A stretch of 64,000 nucleotides of DNA from Cytophaga hutchinsonii ATCC 33406 (GCF_000014145.1 NC_008255.1:373501-437500); one strand, 5' to 3'. Shown: positions 8,887-17,696, numbered from the stretch's first letter. The notes: generated from the letters alone by a model not told the origin. Numbers and translations: made by a program.

Positions 8887-11100
8887 ATGAAAACGATAAA
8901 ATCTAAACTACTCCTGGTTTATTTATTATTTACATGCATTACACTATCTGCCTCGTTCTATTGTTATACAATTTACCGTGCACGTGAATATAATGCGGAA
9001 ATCAAAGATCTCATCCATGTAATCTCTTCCGAAATATTGATGCTGAATAAACTCGAGATGCAGTTTGTTGCGTACGATTCAAAGAACAATGTATTCTTTG
9101 AAGGCGCCGGCAGCAGTTATGTTGAAAAGCACCAAAAGATTGTTGCAGATATTCATGCTAAAATAAAAACATTGGAAAATGAACACATTGCAAATGATAA
9201 GATTACTCAACGCTTACGGCAGTTAAAGATTCAGTTGATCCATTATAATAACGACTACCAGCGGTTTGTCGCAAAGGTTAAAGAGCGGGGCTTTCGTGAT
9301 TTGGGTATTGAAGGAGAGATGCGTGAGTGTATTCACAAAATCGAAAACTCCTATAAAAATGCAGGCGATGAATCGTTGCTGTTAACAATACGGCGAAATG
9401 AAAAGGATTATTTTTTGCGTAAAGATACTACCTATATCGACAGGCATCATAAAAATGTAATGCTGTTTCGGGATCAGATAAAACAAGATAAACAATTGAC
9501 TATAGCTGAAAAAAAATTGTATGTCAATTGGCTGGACAATTATTTCGTACTCTTTACAAAGTGGCGGGTAATTGATAATGAAATTGGCATTGATCAGGGT
9601 ATTGGCATGACGGCAAAAATGAAAATGCACAATAACCAGTTTGAAGAAATGATTCAGTCTATTAACGAAGAGTCTGACCGGAGCGGTGCCGTATTAAGTA
9701 CAAATAATAAAGCAATATTGTTAACGGCCATTTGTGTCTCCGTTATATTAAGCATTTTACTGAGTATTTTATTTTCACATATTTTCACCCGGCCAATAAA
9801 AGAAATGTCTGAATATATAGATCTAATCGTTAAGAATAATTTTTCAGTTCCTACAAAAAATCTTAAAACAGATTCAAACGATGAAATCAGAGATCTGTTT
9901 GATAATGTAAACTGGATGGTAAACCGGGTGGGTGTGTACATTTGTGAGATAAAGAAAAATGAAATGATCATAGAGGAAAGTGCACGCAAGTTTCGTTCTA
10001 TGATTGAAAACAGCAACGATGCCATTGCACTGATGGATAAGGAAGGTAAGATTATTTACGCCAGCTCTTCTACTGTAAAAGTAATCGGTTATACTTCTGC
10101 TGAAATGGAAGGCAGGTATGTGTTTGAAGAGATTCATCCGGAAGACAAAAGCAACTTGCTTGAACACCTGAAAGAAGTAATGCTGTATCCGGAAACCAAT
10201 GTGTATGTTGAAATCAGGAAGAAGCACAAAGACGGTGGGTATCGCTGGCTGGAATGTCACTCATGCAACATGCTTCAGGATCCGTCTGTAGAAGCCATCA
10301 TTACTAATTACAGAGATATTACAAGCAGAAAAGTAAGTGAATTTAAAATTGATCATCAATACAAAGAACTTCAAAAAGTAAATGCAGAACTGGATGGTTT
10401 TGTATACAGTGCTTCACATGATTTAAAAGCTCCGTTATTGTCTATTCTTGGAATTACAACTATTGCCAAACATGATTCCAATGAAGATATTTCTATTTTT
10501 TATTTTAACATGATCGAAACAAACATTGCCAAGCTGCTTCACGTGATAAAAGACATTATTAATTTTTCATGCAATACACACCTTGAAGTTGAAAGAGAAC
10601 TGGTCGATTTTAATCAGATCATACAGGAATCGATTCAATCGTTAAGTTATCTGGAAAATAAAGGCAAAGTAGATTTTAATATTTGTATTGAAGAGGGCGT
10701 AGCTTTTTATTCCGATAAGGCACGGCTGGGAATGATCTTCAGTAATATGATTTCAAATGCGATCAGCTACCACAACTACGATCAGGCCAGACCGGTTATT
10801 AGTATTTCAGTGGGAGAAATACCTGCAGGTCAAATTGAAATTATTGTTTCAGATAACGGTCAGGGAATAAGCCCCGAATATCATTCCCGGATATTTGATA
10901 TGTTTTACCGGGCTTCTACAGACTCGAAAGGATCGGGCCTGGGCTTGTATATTGTAAAAAATATTGTAGAAAAAATGCAAGGAACAATTGAACTGACATC
11001 TATTCCGGGAATCGGCACACAATTCAAAATGGTATTTGATGCATTTTTACCTATTAAAATAACTGAAGTCCGATCATCATTAATGAAAATGCATGCATAA
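8887..11100 (+). CDS. Membrane sensor histidine kinase with long periplasmic helical domain, HAMP and PAS
   Basis: 737 residues. TM1 (about 7-30) and TM2 (about 276-300) enclose a 245-residue, mostly helical periplasmic sensor rich in charged residues. A HAMP linker follows (301-354), then a PAS/PAC domain (about 368-485, ENSNDAIALMDKEGKI ... ITNYRDITSRK), a HisKA domain with phosphoacceptor H511 in SASHDLKAP, and a HATPase domain with N624 (N box), DNGQG at 656-660 and GSGLGL at 682-687. All kinase motifs are intact. No response regulator is adjacent, so it is an orphan kinase whose partner is elsewhere. The upstream region has short palindromes but no clear TAnnTTTG promoter. Confidence 0.9.
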   Translation: MKTIKSKLLLVYLLFTCITLSASFYCYTIYRAREYNAEIKDLIHVISSEILMLNKLEMQFVAYDSKNNVFFEGAGSSYVEKHQKIVADIHAKIKTLENEHIANDKITQRLRQLKIQLIHYNNDYQRFVAKVKERGFRDLGIEGEMRECIHKIENSYKNAGDESLLLTIRRNEKDYFLRKDTTYIDRHHKNVMLFRDQIKQDKQLTIAEKKLYVNWLDNYFVLFTKWRVIDNEIGIDQGIGMTAKMKMHNNQFEEMIQSINEESDRSGAVLSTNNKAILLTAICVSVILSILLSILFSHIFTRPIKEMSEYIDLIVKNNFSVPTKNLKTDSNDEIRDLFDNVNWMVNRVGVYICEIKKNEMIIEESARKFRSMIENSNDAIALMDKEGKIIYASSSTVKVIGYTSAEMEGRYVFEEIHPEDKSNLLEHLKEVMLYPETNVYVEIRKKHKDGGYRWLECHSCNMLQDPSVEAIITNYRDITSRKVSEFKIDHQYKELQKVNAELDGFVYSASHDLKAPLLSILGITTIAKHDSNEDISIFYFNMIETNIAKLLHVIKDIINFSCNTHLEVERELVDFNQIIQESIQSLSYLENKGKVDFNICIEEGVAFYSDKARLGMIFSNMISNAISYHNYDQARPVISISVGEIPAGQIEIIVSDNGQGISPEYHSRIFDMFYRASTDSKGSGLGLYIVKNIVEKMQGTIELTSIPGIGTQFKMVFDAFLPIKITEVRSSLMKMHA

Positions 11101-11121
11101 GCATTTTTTATTTTTAAACCC

Positions 11122-11152
11122 TAAGAGCGTTAGAAATATCTAACGCTCTTTA
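11122..11152. terminator. Terminator hairpin shared by convergent genes, overlapping a stop codon
   Basis: AAGAGCGTTAGA-AATA-TCTAACGCTCTT is a perfect stem. It lies 24 bases after the kinase stop and contains the stop codon of the minus-strand gene that ends at 11140. A near copy lies at 11541-11570. Confidence 0.85.
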
Positions 11153-11523
11153 CTAAAAAGCCAGATGCAGCCAAACGTAATGAACAACCCAATGGTATTG
11201 GAAATTAATATTGTTTGCAGAATTGTTGTGTTACCGCCATTTAATGATATATAAGTTCCTAGCAGATTCGAAAAGATTAAGAAAAAAAGTAATACATAAC
11301 CCAACAGTATTTTTTTAAATGCCATGTATTTCGTTACGAATAGTACGGGAAGAGATACAAATAGTGTAACAAAAGAAACGGATAGAGGAAGGAAATAAAT
11401 AAGTCCGCCGTCACCGGAGATTTCAATAGGATAGGAGAGTTTAAAATAAATCGGTGAAAATAAAAAATACGTGATCAGCAGCCACGTATATAAAGAACCA
11501 AGTTTAATTTCTGCGTTGAACAT
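11140..11523 (-). CDS. Small integral membrane protein of unknown function
   Basis: 127 residues from the ATG at 11523. A longer frame using TTG at 11562 would start inside the upstream terminator hairpin and is rejected. Four hydrophobic segments (about 10-30, 42-62, 68-92, 99-122) make this a small four-helix membrane protein; I recognise no family. The last codons (SKER and stop) are encoded within the terminator hairpin at 11122-11152, and a near-identical hairpin precedes the gene. That layout suggests the gene was gained or duplicated together with the terminator of its neighbour. It is read in the same direction as the DUF4139 gene upstream. Confidence 0.6.
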   Translation of the reverse strand: MFNAEIKLGSLYTWLLITYFLFSPIYFKLSYPIEISGDGGLIYFLPLSVSFVTLFVSLPVLFVTKYMAFKKILLGYVLLFFLIFSNLLGTYISLNGGNTTILQTILISNTIGLFITFGCIWLFSKER

Positions 11524-11540
11524 GGGTATAAAGAATAAAA

Positions 11541-11570
11541 AAAGAGCGTTAGATATTTCCAACGCTCTTT
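11541..11570 (-). terminator. Terminator of the DUF4139 gene, near copy of the hairpin at 11122
   Basis: AAAGAGCGTT-AGATATTTCC-AACGCTCTTT, 8 bases below the stop codon of the minus-strand DUF4139 gene and followed on that strand by a T-run. The arms are the same as in the hairpin at 11122-11152, with a slightly different loop. Confidence 0.85.
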
Positions 11571-11577
11571 GTATGTT

Positions 11578-13215
11578 TTAGATTCCGCTTACTTTTTTAT
11601 CCTTCGGATATTTGATGGAATATTTGAGAATCAGCTTTTTGGTTTCGCCAGCAGCTACAGTAAGTTTCCACGTAAGTTTTTTCGTTACAGGGTCTACCGC
11701 AGCACCCGATGCATCAACCATCTCCACTTCTAACGAACTGTTTTTTGAGATCGGGTATTGATCTTCTATGATAATAGTGATGGGATCTTTTTTCGTATTG
11801 CGGATAACAAGTTCATATCCATATTCTTCTTTACGGTTGGTACCGATCATTTTTTTAGACGTGTAGTCTGTAATTAAATTACGCTCAACAACAATGCGCG
11901 GGTCGCGGCCCAATGAAATGTCAAGCGTGTCTGATGTGTTGCTTGCATCAATGTAGGTCTTGCCAACAAACGTTCCTTCAAAGTAAATATTGGCATTTCC
12001 TGAAAGGATGTTATACGTATCCCATTTTGTAATGCGCGCCAATAAGAATGCAGAAAGATCTAATTTCGGAACCACAGCATATTCATATTGCGCCGGCAGG
12101 TCGATGTTTTTAATATCAACCTGCTGTCCTTTACCGCCTGATAAAATGCTGTAAGGCAAACCAATTGCAAACTCAACAGATAAGGTCGTTTCAGCTTCTG
12201 CTGTATAATCAGCCGCCGTTGAAGCCTTTTGGCTCCACTGCAGTTCATCCACTGAATCTGCTCTGTAATCTTTAGCATAGGATTCCATTTCTGCTTGGGG
12301 TGCATAGCTTCTGGATACAGAACCTTTTTTATATTTTACTGCAGACGGATCATAAATATCCAGATACCAGTTGTTCAGTTCCGGTTTATTGCCGCCAACA
12401 GCCGGGTTGGTAGTAGACAACGTGATTTTTATATTCTTCCAGTCGTAGCCGGTGTTTTGATATACCTGTGCTTTATAAGCTAATTGCACCGGAGATTTTG
12501 AATCTTTTGCACGGATATCGTACAGCGGGTACCAGCCGGCATTACGTGTAATGTAGGTTGTTGTTAATGAACCTGACACCGGTGCTTTTGAAGAAACCGT
12601 TACAATAACAGTACTGCTCGGCTGATTAACTACCTGGTTGTATTCAGCTAACTGATTGCTAAAGCTGGTAAGTTTTATTTGCTGCTTGCGCATCAGCAGT
12701 TTGTTGTCGATAATTTCTTCTCTGATTTCCTCTAACCGTTCGCGGAAAAAATTAGCCATGTCTTCCAGTTCTTTTGCGGTAAGATTGGTGTTTTGTCCTT
12801 TAATGTTCTGATTCGCTAAGATCAATTGTTCTTCTTTAGCCAGGATGTCATTGATCTGTGTATTGAAATCAATCAGCATGGTATATTTAGAAATCGAATC
12901 TTCTATGTTCTGGATCTTTACCGGTTTTGTTTCTTTTTGCAGGTAATCGGTTTCATGTTCTACTGAAAGAATGGTGAAGTCGCCTTTGCCGCTAACCTGT
13001 ATGCTCTGCGGGTCAAGAAAGGTTGTCTGATTTTGTAAACGGATGGTTGTTTTGCCGGATTCAATTGCTATAGGCGTAAGCGTTTCAACCTGGGCGCGGT
13101 TTAAAAACACAGTAACCTGTTTAATGGATGGCGTTGCTGTAAGGGTGTTTTCCTGACCAAATGAGGAAAAGCTGCAGCAAAGTAATACAGCCAAATAGGA
13201 TAAGTAATTTTTCAT
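11578..13215 (-). CDS. DUF4139 / mucoidy-inhibitor A-like secreted protein
   Basis: 545 residues from the ATG at 13215, chosen because it starts a signal peptide (MKNYLSYLAVLLCCSFSSFG, cleaved before QE); the frame continues 27 codons further up without a better signal. Residues 30-120 form the N-terminal DUF4140-like beta domain (VTVFLNRAQVE..., LDPQSIQVSGKGDFTILSVEHE), 130-200 a coiled coil rich in Glu/Asn/Lys, and the rest the DUF4139 beta-sandwich ending in ETKKLILKYSIKYPKDKKV. The family is named after a mucoidy-inhibitor gene, but its molecular role is unknown; the signal peptide puts it in the periplasm or on the outer membrane. Its terminator is at 11541-11570. Confidence 0.8.
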   Translation of the reverse strand: MKNYLSYLAVLLCCSFSSFGQENTLTATPSIKQVTVFLNRAQVETLTPIAIESGKTTIRLQNQTTFLDPQSIQVSGKGDFTILSVEHETDYLQKETKPVKIQNIEDSISKYTMLIDFNTQINDILAKEEQLILANQNIKGQNTNLTAKELEDMANFFRERLEEIREEIIDNKLLMRKQQIKLTSFSNQLAEYNQVVNQPSSTVIVTVSSKAPVSGSLTTTYITRNAGWYPLYDIRAKDSKSPVQLAYKAQVYQNTGYDWKNIKITLSTTNPAVGGNKPELNNWYLDIYDPSAVKYKKGSVSRSYAPQAEMESYAKDYRADSVDELQWSQKASTAADYTAEAETTLSVEFAIGLPYSILSGGKGQQVDIKNIDLPAQYEYAVVPKLDLSAFLLARITKWDTYNILSGNANIYFEGTFVGKTYIDASNTSDTLDISLGRDPRIVVERNLITDYTSKKMIGTNRKEEYGYELVIRNTKKDPITIIIEDQYPISKNSSLEVEMVDASGAAVDPVTKKLTWKLTVAAGETKKLILKYSIKYPKDKKVSGI

Positions 13216-13299
13216 ACGTTTTAATTTGAACATAGATACGGCTGCACTATTTTTTTCAATTCTAAGCCTTCGTATCCCGGTAACGAAAGTAAACAAAAA

Positions 13300-13463
13300 A
13301 TATTGAAGCGGGAAGCTTCATGCTGAAAGCTTAAGGCTTAACGCTAAAAGCTTCATAGTTCTGCTTTTATATTTCAGGTTCAGATTATTGAATCATTTTT
13401 TAGCCTCAGGCATTTAGCATGCAGCTTTTGACCATAAGCCTTAGGCTTTCCGCACAGAAAGCC
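13300..13463. repeat. Word-like intergenic repeats upstream of the Ldh gene
   Basis: The stretch is built from variants of AAGCTT, GGCTTAA, GCATGCAG and CTTTTAG (for example GAAGCTTCATGCTGAAAGC, TTAAGGCTTAACGCTAAAAG and CATAAGCCTTAGGCTTTCC), with many partial inverted repeats. The same words return after the Ldh gene at 14565-14610 and 14735-14810. No coding potential is evident. Confidence 0.6.
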
Positions 13464-13464
13464 A

Positions 13465-13472
13465 TACTTTTG
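13465..13472 (+). promoter_or_regulatory. Possible -7 promoter element of the Ldh gene
   Basis: TACTTTTG followed by C fits the Bacteroidota TAnnTTTGY consensus 21 bases before the start codon. I see no good TTG at the expected 17-23 base distance upstream, only TTA at 13441. Confidence 0.35.
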
Positions 13473-13493
13473 CAGACAAATTTAACATTACTT

Positions 13494-14564
13494 ATGTATC
13501 CATATAAAGACCTGTTTGCTTTCACCAAAAATGTGTTTTTAGCCATGGGTTGTCCGCAAGAGGACGCTCAGGTAGCAACGACTGTTTTATTATCGGCAGA
13601 TTTACGCGGCGTTGATTCGCACGGAGTTGCCCGTTTAACGGGATATGTGCGTTTGTGGGAAGCGGGCAGGATCAATGCCAAACCAAATGTACGGATCGTA
13701 CATGAGACACCAAGTACAGCTACCGTTGACGGTGACGGCGGCCTTGGTCTGGTGGTTGCTCCGATAGCGATGCAGATAGCCATTGATAAAGCAAAACAAG
13801 TAGGTTCGGGCTGGGTCAGTGTGAAAAATTCCAACCATTACGGAATTGCAGGCTACCACGCTATGATGGCGCTCGAGCATGATATGATCGGCATTTCCAT
13901 GACCAATGCAAGTCCGCTGGTAGCACCAACAAATTCGTTAAAACGATTGTTAGGTACCAACCCGATTGCGGTAGCGATTCCGGCAAAAAATGAACCGCCG
14001 ATGGTGGCCGATTTTGCAACAACGACAGCTGCAAATGGTAAACTGGAAATTTTACAGCGTAAAAATTTAGATGCCCCGCTGGGCTGGATACAGGATAAAA
14101 ATGGGGTAACCACGCCGAATGCACATGAATTAAAAGATGGCGGCGCTTTGCTTCCATTGGGTGGCGACCGTGAACACGGCAGCCACAAAGGATATTGTTT
14201 AGGTTCTATTGTAGATATATTTTCCGCTGTGCTTTCCGGTGCCAATTATGGTCCGTGGGTACCGCCATTCGTTAGCTTCCTCCCCGTACCTTCCGATCCG
14301 GTAGGTGAGGGAATCGGACATTTTTTTGGTGCAATGCGTGTTGATGCATTCAGACCGGCAGATGATTTCAAAACGCATATGGATAACTGGATCACAACAT
14401 TCCGTAACGCACCTGCTGTTGAAGGTGAAAAAGTATTGATTCCGGGAGACCCGGAAAGAGAAATACAGTTTTCACGTTTAAACGAAGGCGTACCATTATT
14501 AGAGCCGGTAGTGAAAGATCTGAAAGAAGTGGCAGAGAAATTAGGTGTAGCGTTTATAGAGTAA
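13494..14564 (+). CDS. Ldh-family NAD(P)-dependent malate/L-lactate-type dehydrogenase
   Basis: 356 residues from the ATG at 13494 (MYPYKDLFAFTKNVF); the frame extends 25 codons upstream into word-repeat DNA and past a -7-like element, so the later start is preferred. The family marks are the helical N-terminus with SADLRGVDSHGVARL (about 40), VKNSNHYGIAGYHAM around 113 and GTNPIAVAIPAKNEP around 158, and the HGSHKGYCLG loop near 233. These enzymes (malate, ureidoglycolate, sulfolactate or delta-piperideine-2-carboxylate reductases) have a fold unrelated to classic LDH and use NAD(P)H on 2-oxo or imino acids in the cytoplasm. The exact substrate cannot be told. Both flanks are filled with the same repeated words. 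Confidence 0.88.
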   Translation: MYPYKDLFAFTKNVFLAMGCPQEDAQVATTVLLSADLRGVDSHGVARLTGYVRLWEAGRINAKPNVRIVHETPSTATVDGDGGLGLVVAPIAMQIAIDKAKQVGSGWVSVKNSNHYGIAGYHAMMALEHDMIGISMTNASPLVAPTNSLKRLLGTNPIAVAIPAKNEPPMVADFATTTAANGKLEILQRKNLDAPLGWIQDKNGVTTPNAHELKDGGALLPLGGDREHGSHKGYCLGSIVDIFSAVLSGANYGPWVPPFVSFLPVPSDPVGEGIGHFFGAMRVDAFRPADDFKTHMDNWITTFRNAPAVEGEKVLIPGDPEREIQFSRLNEGVPLLEPVVKDLKEVAEKLGVAFIE

Positions 14565-14835
14565 GGGCTTAATGCCTAATGCCTAAAGCTTAAAGCCCAA
14601 AGCCGTAACAGATAGAATTTAAAACTTCCGGACGGAAAATGATCGTAGGAGTAGGGTTTACAATAGAATTAAAATAGCCGTTAGATATGCTATTCGTATT
14701 TATCCTGAGTCTTTTGGTTAAAAGAGATGCATCTAGTTAAGAACTGATGCCTCCAGCATAAGCATTAAACAGTAGGCTTTTAGCCTTTAGCCAAAGCCTG
14801 ATAACAATCATCATTTGAATTCGTTTATATACTAA
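14565..14835. repeat. Word-like intergenic repeats after the Ldh gene
   Basis: Directly after the stop codon comes GGGCTTAATGCCTAATGCC then TAAAGCTTAAAGCCCAAAGC, and again at 14745-14805 TGCCTCCAGCATAAGC and AGGCTTTTAGCCTTTAGCC. These match the words upstream of the same gene (13300-13463), partly in inverted orientation. Nothing else is recognisable in the 271 bases apart from the leader of mltG. Confidence 0.55.
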
Positions 14836-15927
14836 ATGGCAAAAAAAAGAGTCATACCCAAACCGAAAACTCCCCGGAAACCGATTGCTAAAAAAAGCAC
14901 ACGGTTTTCGATTTCGGCACAGTCGTGGCTATTTTTAGCAGGTTTTGTTGTATTATTTGCCAGCTGGTATATAACCTTTGCTTCCAATACCGCTTTTCGT
15001 TCTTCTGCCTATTATATTTATATCAGCCGGGGTACAGAAATTGAAGAACTGACTGATACGCTTGTAAAACGTAACGTAATCAAAACCGGTATTACATTCA
15101 AATGGATGGCATCGGTGATGCACCTGGAAACGCTGCGTCCGGGTATGTACCGCGTTGAAAAAGGATGGGGCAATTATCAGATATTATCGGTTGTAGAAAA
15201 TACGGATCTGCGTTCCTCCCAACTCATTGATCTGGCAGAATACCGATCCAGGAAACGTACCATTAAAGAATTGTGTAAGCTTACAGGCATTGATGAAAAG
15301 GAGTTTCTTGAACTGCTCAAAGATGAAGATGAAGTAGATGATCTGGGCGGGTTCACTACAGAGTCGGTATATTGCATTTTCAGGCCGGGCAGGTACCGCA
15401 TTTATAAAAACACAACCCCCAAAGAAGTACTGGAGTATCTGGCCTGTCAATATACACAGCTTTGGAATGAAGAACGCCGGGATGCCTGTAACCGCCTGGA
15501 TCTGACAGAAGATGAAGTTGTAATTCTGTCATCAATCGTTTATTCAGAAACAAAACAACGCAGCGAAATGTCTACCATCGCTGGCGTATACATCAATCGC
15601 CTGCATGATAATATGAAACTGCAATCCGATCCGACTGTATTGTTTGCGCATACAAGTATGGATTCCCGCAGGGTTTCAAACAAACATTTAGCTATTGAAT
15701 CGGATTACAATACCTATCTGAAAAAAGGATTGCCGCCTGGCCCTATATGTATTGTACCAACCTTTGTGATTGATGAAGTCTTGAAATATGATTCGCACAA
15801 GTATTATTATTTCTGTGCGAAAGGAGATAAATCCGGCTGCCACAATTTCGCCACCAATTACAACGAACACATGGCGAATGCGAAGAAATACCGGAACGGA
15901 TTGGATAAAAAGAAAATATATAAGTAG
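14836..15927 (+). CDS. mltG: MltG-like endolytic peptidoglycan transglycosylase
   Basis: 363 residues with a basic cytoplasmic tail (MAKKRVIPKPKTPRKP), one TM helix (about 29-50), a LysM-like segment near 60-115 (SRGTEIEELTDTLVKRNVI, RPGMYRVEKG) and the YceG catalytic domain (about 125-355). The active-site region reads LSSIVYSETKQRSEM with conserved E238, then INRLHDNMKLQSDPTV; in E. coli the matching string is SIVEKET, so the first Glu is Tyr here, a variant also common in relatives. The C-terminal GLPPGPI and HNFATNYNEH motifs are present. It cleaves nascent glycan strands near the synthesis machinery and so sets strand length, acting on the outer face of the inner membrane. Confidence 0.9.
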   Translation: MAKKRVIPKPKTPRKPIAKKSTRFSISAQSWLFLAGFVVLFASWYITFASNTAFRSSAYYIYISRGTEIEELTDTLVKRNVIKTGITFKWMASVMHLETLRPGMYRVEKGWGNYQILSVVENTDLRSSQLIDLAEYRSRKRTIKELCKLTGIDEKEFLELLKDEDEVDDLGGFTTESVYCIFRPGRYRIYKNTTPKEVLEYLACQYTQLWNEERRDACNRLDLTEDEVVILSSIVYSETKQRSEMSTIAGVYINRLHDNMKLQSDPTVLFAHTSMDSRRVSNKHLAIESDYNTYLKKGLPPGPICIVPTFVIDEVLKYDSHKYYYFCAKGDKSGCHNFATNYNEHMANAKKYRNGLDKKKIYK

Positions 15928-15929
15928 TT

Positions 15930-16018
15930 AAGAGTTTAAAGTGTAAACACTAACCAATAATAAATGTAATAATATAGAGAGGGGTACACTATACACTTTT
16001 AACTTTACACTTGATCTT
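15930..16018. repeat. Inverted word arms between mltG and the deacetylase gene
   Basis: The left arm AAGAGTTTAAAGTGTAAAC begins two bases after the mltG stop. The right arm ATACACTTTTAACTTTACAC ends about 45 bases before the next gene. The arms are imperfect reverse complements built from the words AGTGTAAA and AGTTAAAAGTG. Confidence 0.5.
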
Positions 16019-16055
16019 AGAGTTCTCCCGCTAAACGAATCCTACTCGGTTACGA

Positions 16056-16958
16056 ATGCTTCAAATCGCCTACCATCCTGTCTACAATCATCCGGTTCCG
16101 GAGGGGCATCGTTTTCCGATGCTGAAATATGACCTGATTGCAGAGCAATTAGTATATGAAGGCACGATAACCGAATCCAATTTAACTACACCTGTACGCA
16201 TTGCATCCGAGGATCTCCTGCGTTCACAGGATGCAACATATGTACATAAGCTGAATACCTTAAGTCTTTCGCCATCGGAAATCCGCAAGACCGGCTTTGA
16301 ACTTACAGCTGAGCTGGTGTACCGGGAAGAGGTAATTATGCAGGGCACAATTGATTCAGCGTTACACGCCTTGAAACACGGTATCGGAATGAATATTGCC
16401 GGCGGCACACATCACGCCTATAAAGAACATGGCGAAGGCTTTTGTTTGTATAACGACATCATACTTGCCGCAGATTACCTGCTGGCAAACAAATTAGCGC
16501 ATCAGGTTCTGGTAGTAGATCTGGATGTACATCAGGGAAATGGTACCGCTAAAATGGCTGAAGGAAATACACAGATTTTTACGTTTAGTATGCATGGTGC
16601 GTCCAATTATCCTGCTCATAAAGAACAATCCGATCTGGATATTGGATTGCCAGATAAGACAGGCGATAAGGCCTATTTAAATCTGCTGGAAGAAAATCTC
16701 AGCAGATTGATTGATACCCTGCAACCCGATCACATCTTTTTTCAATCGGGTGTGGATGTACTGGAAACAGACAAGCTGGGGAAGCTTTCGTTAAGCAGGG
16801 AGGGCTGCAAAAACCGCGACCGGATGGTACTGGATCGATGTAAAAAATATAAGATTCCAGTAACCATCTCATTGGGTGGTGGTTATTCAGAAAAGATTAT
16901 CGATATCGTTGAAGCACATTGCAATACCTTCCGTTTGGCCCAGGAACTTTATTTTTAA
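16056..16958 (+). CDS. Histone deacetylase-like (arginase-fold) amidohydrolase
   Basis: 300 residues, the size of short bacterial class IV-like deacetylases (HDAC11/AcuC group). The zinc site and charge relay are intact: H119-H120 in GGTHHAYKEHGEGFCLYNDI, the D155/D157/H159 triad in VVDLDVHQGNGT, and D234 in SGVDVLETD. The Gly-rich loop LGGGYSE is near 280. Bacterial members deacetylate acetyl-lysine on enzymes, acetylpolyamines or other N-acetyl substrates in the cytoplasm. No acetyltransferase or acetyl-CoA synthetase is next to it, so the target is unknown. It starts at the first ATG after a repeat-rich spacer and seems to be monocistronic or to lead into the TPR gene 85 bases on. Confidence 0.9.
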   Translation: MLQIAYHPVYNHPVPEGHRFPMLKYDLIAEQLVYEGTITESNLTTPVRIASEDLLRSQDATYVHKLNTLSLSPSEIRKTGFELTAELVYREEVIMQGTIDSALHALKHGIGMNIAGGTHHAYKEHGEGFCLYNDIILAADYLLANKLAHQVLVVDLDVHQGNGTAKMAEGNTQIFTFSMHGASNYPAHKEQSDLDIGLPDKTGDKAYLNLLEENLSRLIDTLQPDHIFFQSGVDVLETDKLGKLSLSREGCKNRDRMVLDRCKKYKIPVTISLGGGYSEKIIDIVEAHCNTFRLAQELYF

Positions 16959-17043
16959 AATTTCAGTATTTATACTGTCCGGCGTGATAGAAGCGTTACA
17001 TTTTACCCATTAAACTTCTTATATTTACTTGAATGTATAACTC

Positions 17044-17679
17044 ATGAAGCAGCTGATTTTATTTCTTTTTCTTGTCATTTCCTGCAGCACCTTTGCTCAT
17101 AATCATCAGGTACAATATGATTCATTGGTTGAAACATATTTTGCATCAGCTAAAAAATACATGCAGGCAAAAAAATACGATTCCGCACATGTTCAGTTTA
17201 AAGCCTTATTCAAATTGAAAAGTACCATACCGGATGAAGCCGCCTATTATTATGGATTGAATCAGTATTACCGCAATAATTACAAACAAGCGTTACAGGG
17301 TTTTGAAAAATACATTAAGCTGCGCGGCGATAAGGGCGTGAGCTTTGATAGCGCAGTGTATTACATTGCCAAGTCGCAATGCCTGGAAAAAGGTTATGTG
17401 GAAGTGAAGGAAGAATGCAGCCTTTGCCATGGCGTCGGAAATTCGAAAGTGAAATGCACTAAATGCAAAGGTGTTGGAAAAGAATATTGCAGCGTGTGTT
17501 CCGGCTCAGGTGTTGTGATTTCCAGAAGCAGCATGGGAGATAGTTATCAGAAATGTTATAAATGTGAAGGGACCGGTATTACACTATGCAGTGTATGTAA
17601 AGGAACAACCTTTCAGGATGGAGATTGTCCGCAATGTAAAGGACATGGATTTGTAGTGATCCAGAAACAGTGTAAATAG
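17044..17679 (+). CDS. Secreted TPR protein with six CxxC zinc-finger motifs (DnaJ-like cysteine-rich domain)
   Basis: 211 residues. A signal peptide (MKQLILFLFLVISCSTFAH) is followed by a TPR-like helical region (about 28-115, SAKKYMQAKKYDSAHVQFK). The C-terminal part has six CxxC pairs at 125/128, 138/141, 149/152, 171/174, 182/185 and 195/198, most of the CxxCxGxG form that folds the zinc-binding domain of DnaJ. The fusion of an export signal, TPR and DnaJ-like zinc knuckles suggests a periplasmic or envelope-linked protein-binding factor, but no function is known. Zinc-dependent knuckles are unusual outside the cytoplasm. It precedes the MFS gene by 17 bases and could be the first gene of that operon. 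Confidence 0.75.
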   Translation: MKQLILFLFLVISCSTFAHNHQVQYDSLVETYFASAKKYMQAKKYDSAHVQFKALFKLKSTIPDEAAYYYGLNQYYRNNYKQALQGFEKYIKLRGDKGVSFDSAVYYIAKSQCLEKGYVEVKEECSLCHGVGNSKVKCTKCKGVGKEYCSVCSGSGVVISRSSMGDSYQKCYKCEGTGITLCSVCKGTTFQDGDCPQCKGHGFVVIQKQCK

Positions 17680-17696
17680 ATTCCGTAATAAATAAT

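Noticed and set aside
11524-11562. Longer start (TTG) of the small membrane protein
   Set aside because: It lies in the terminator hairpin of the DUF4139 gene; the ATG at 11523 is better.
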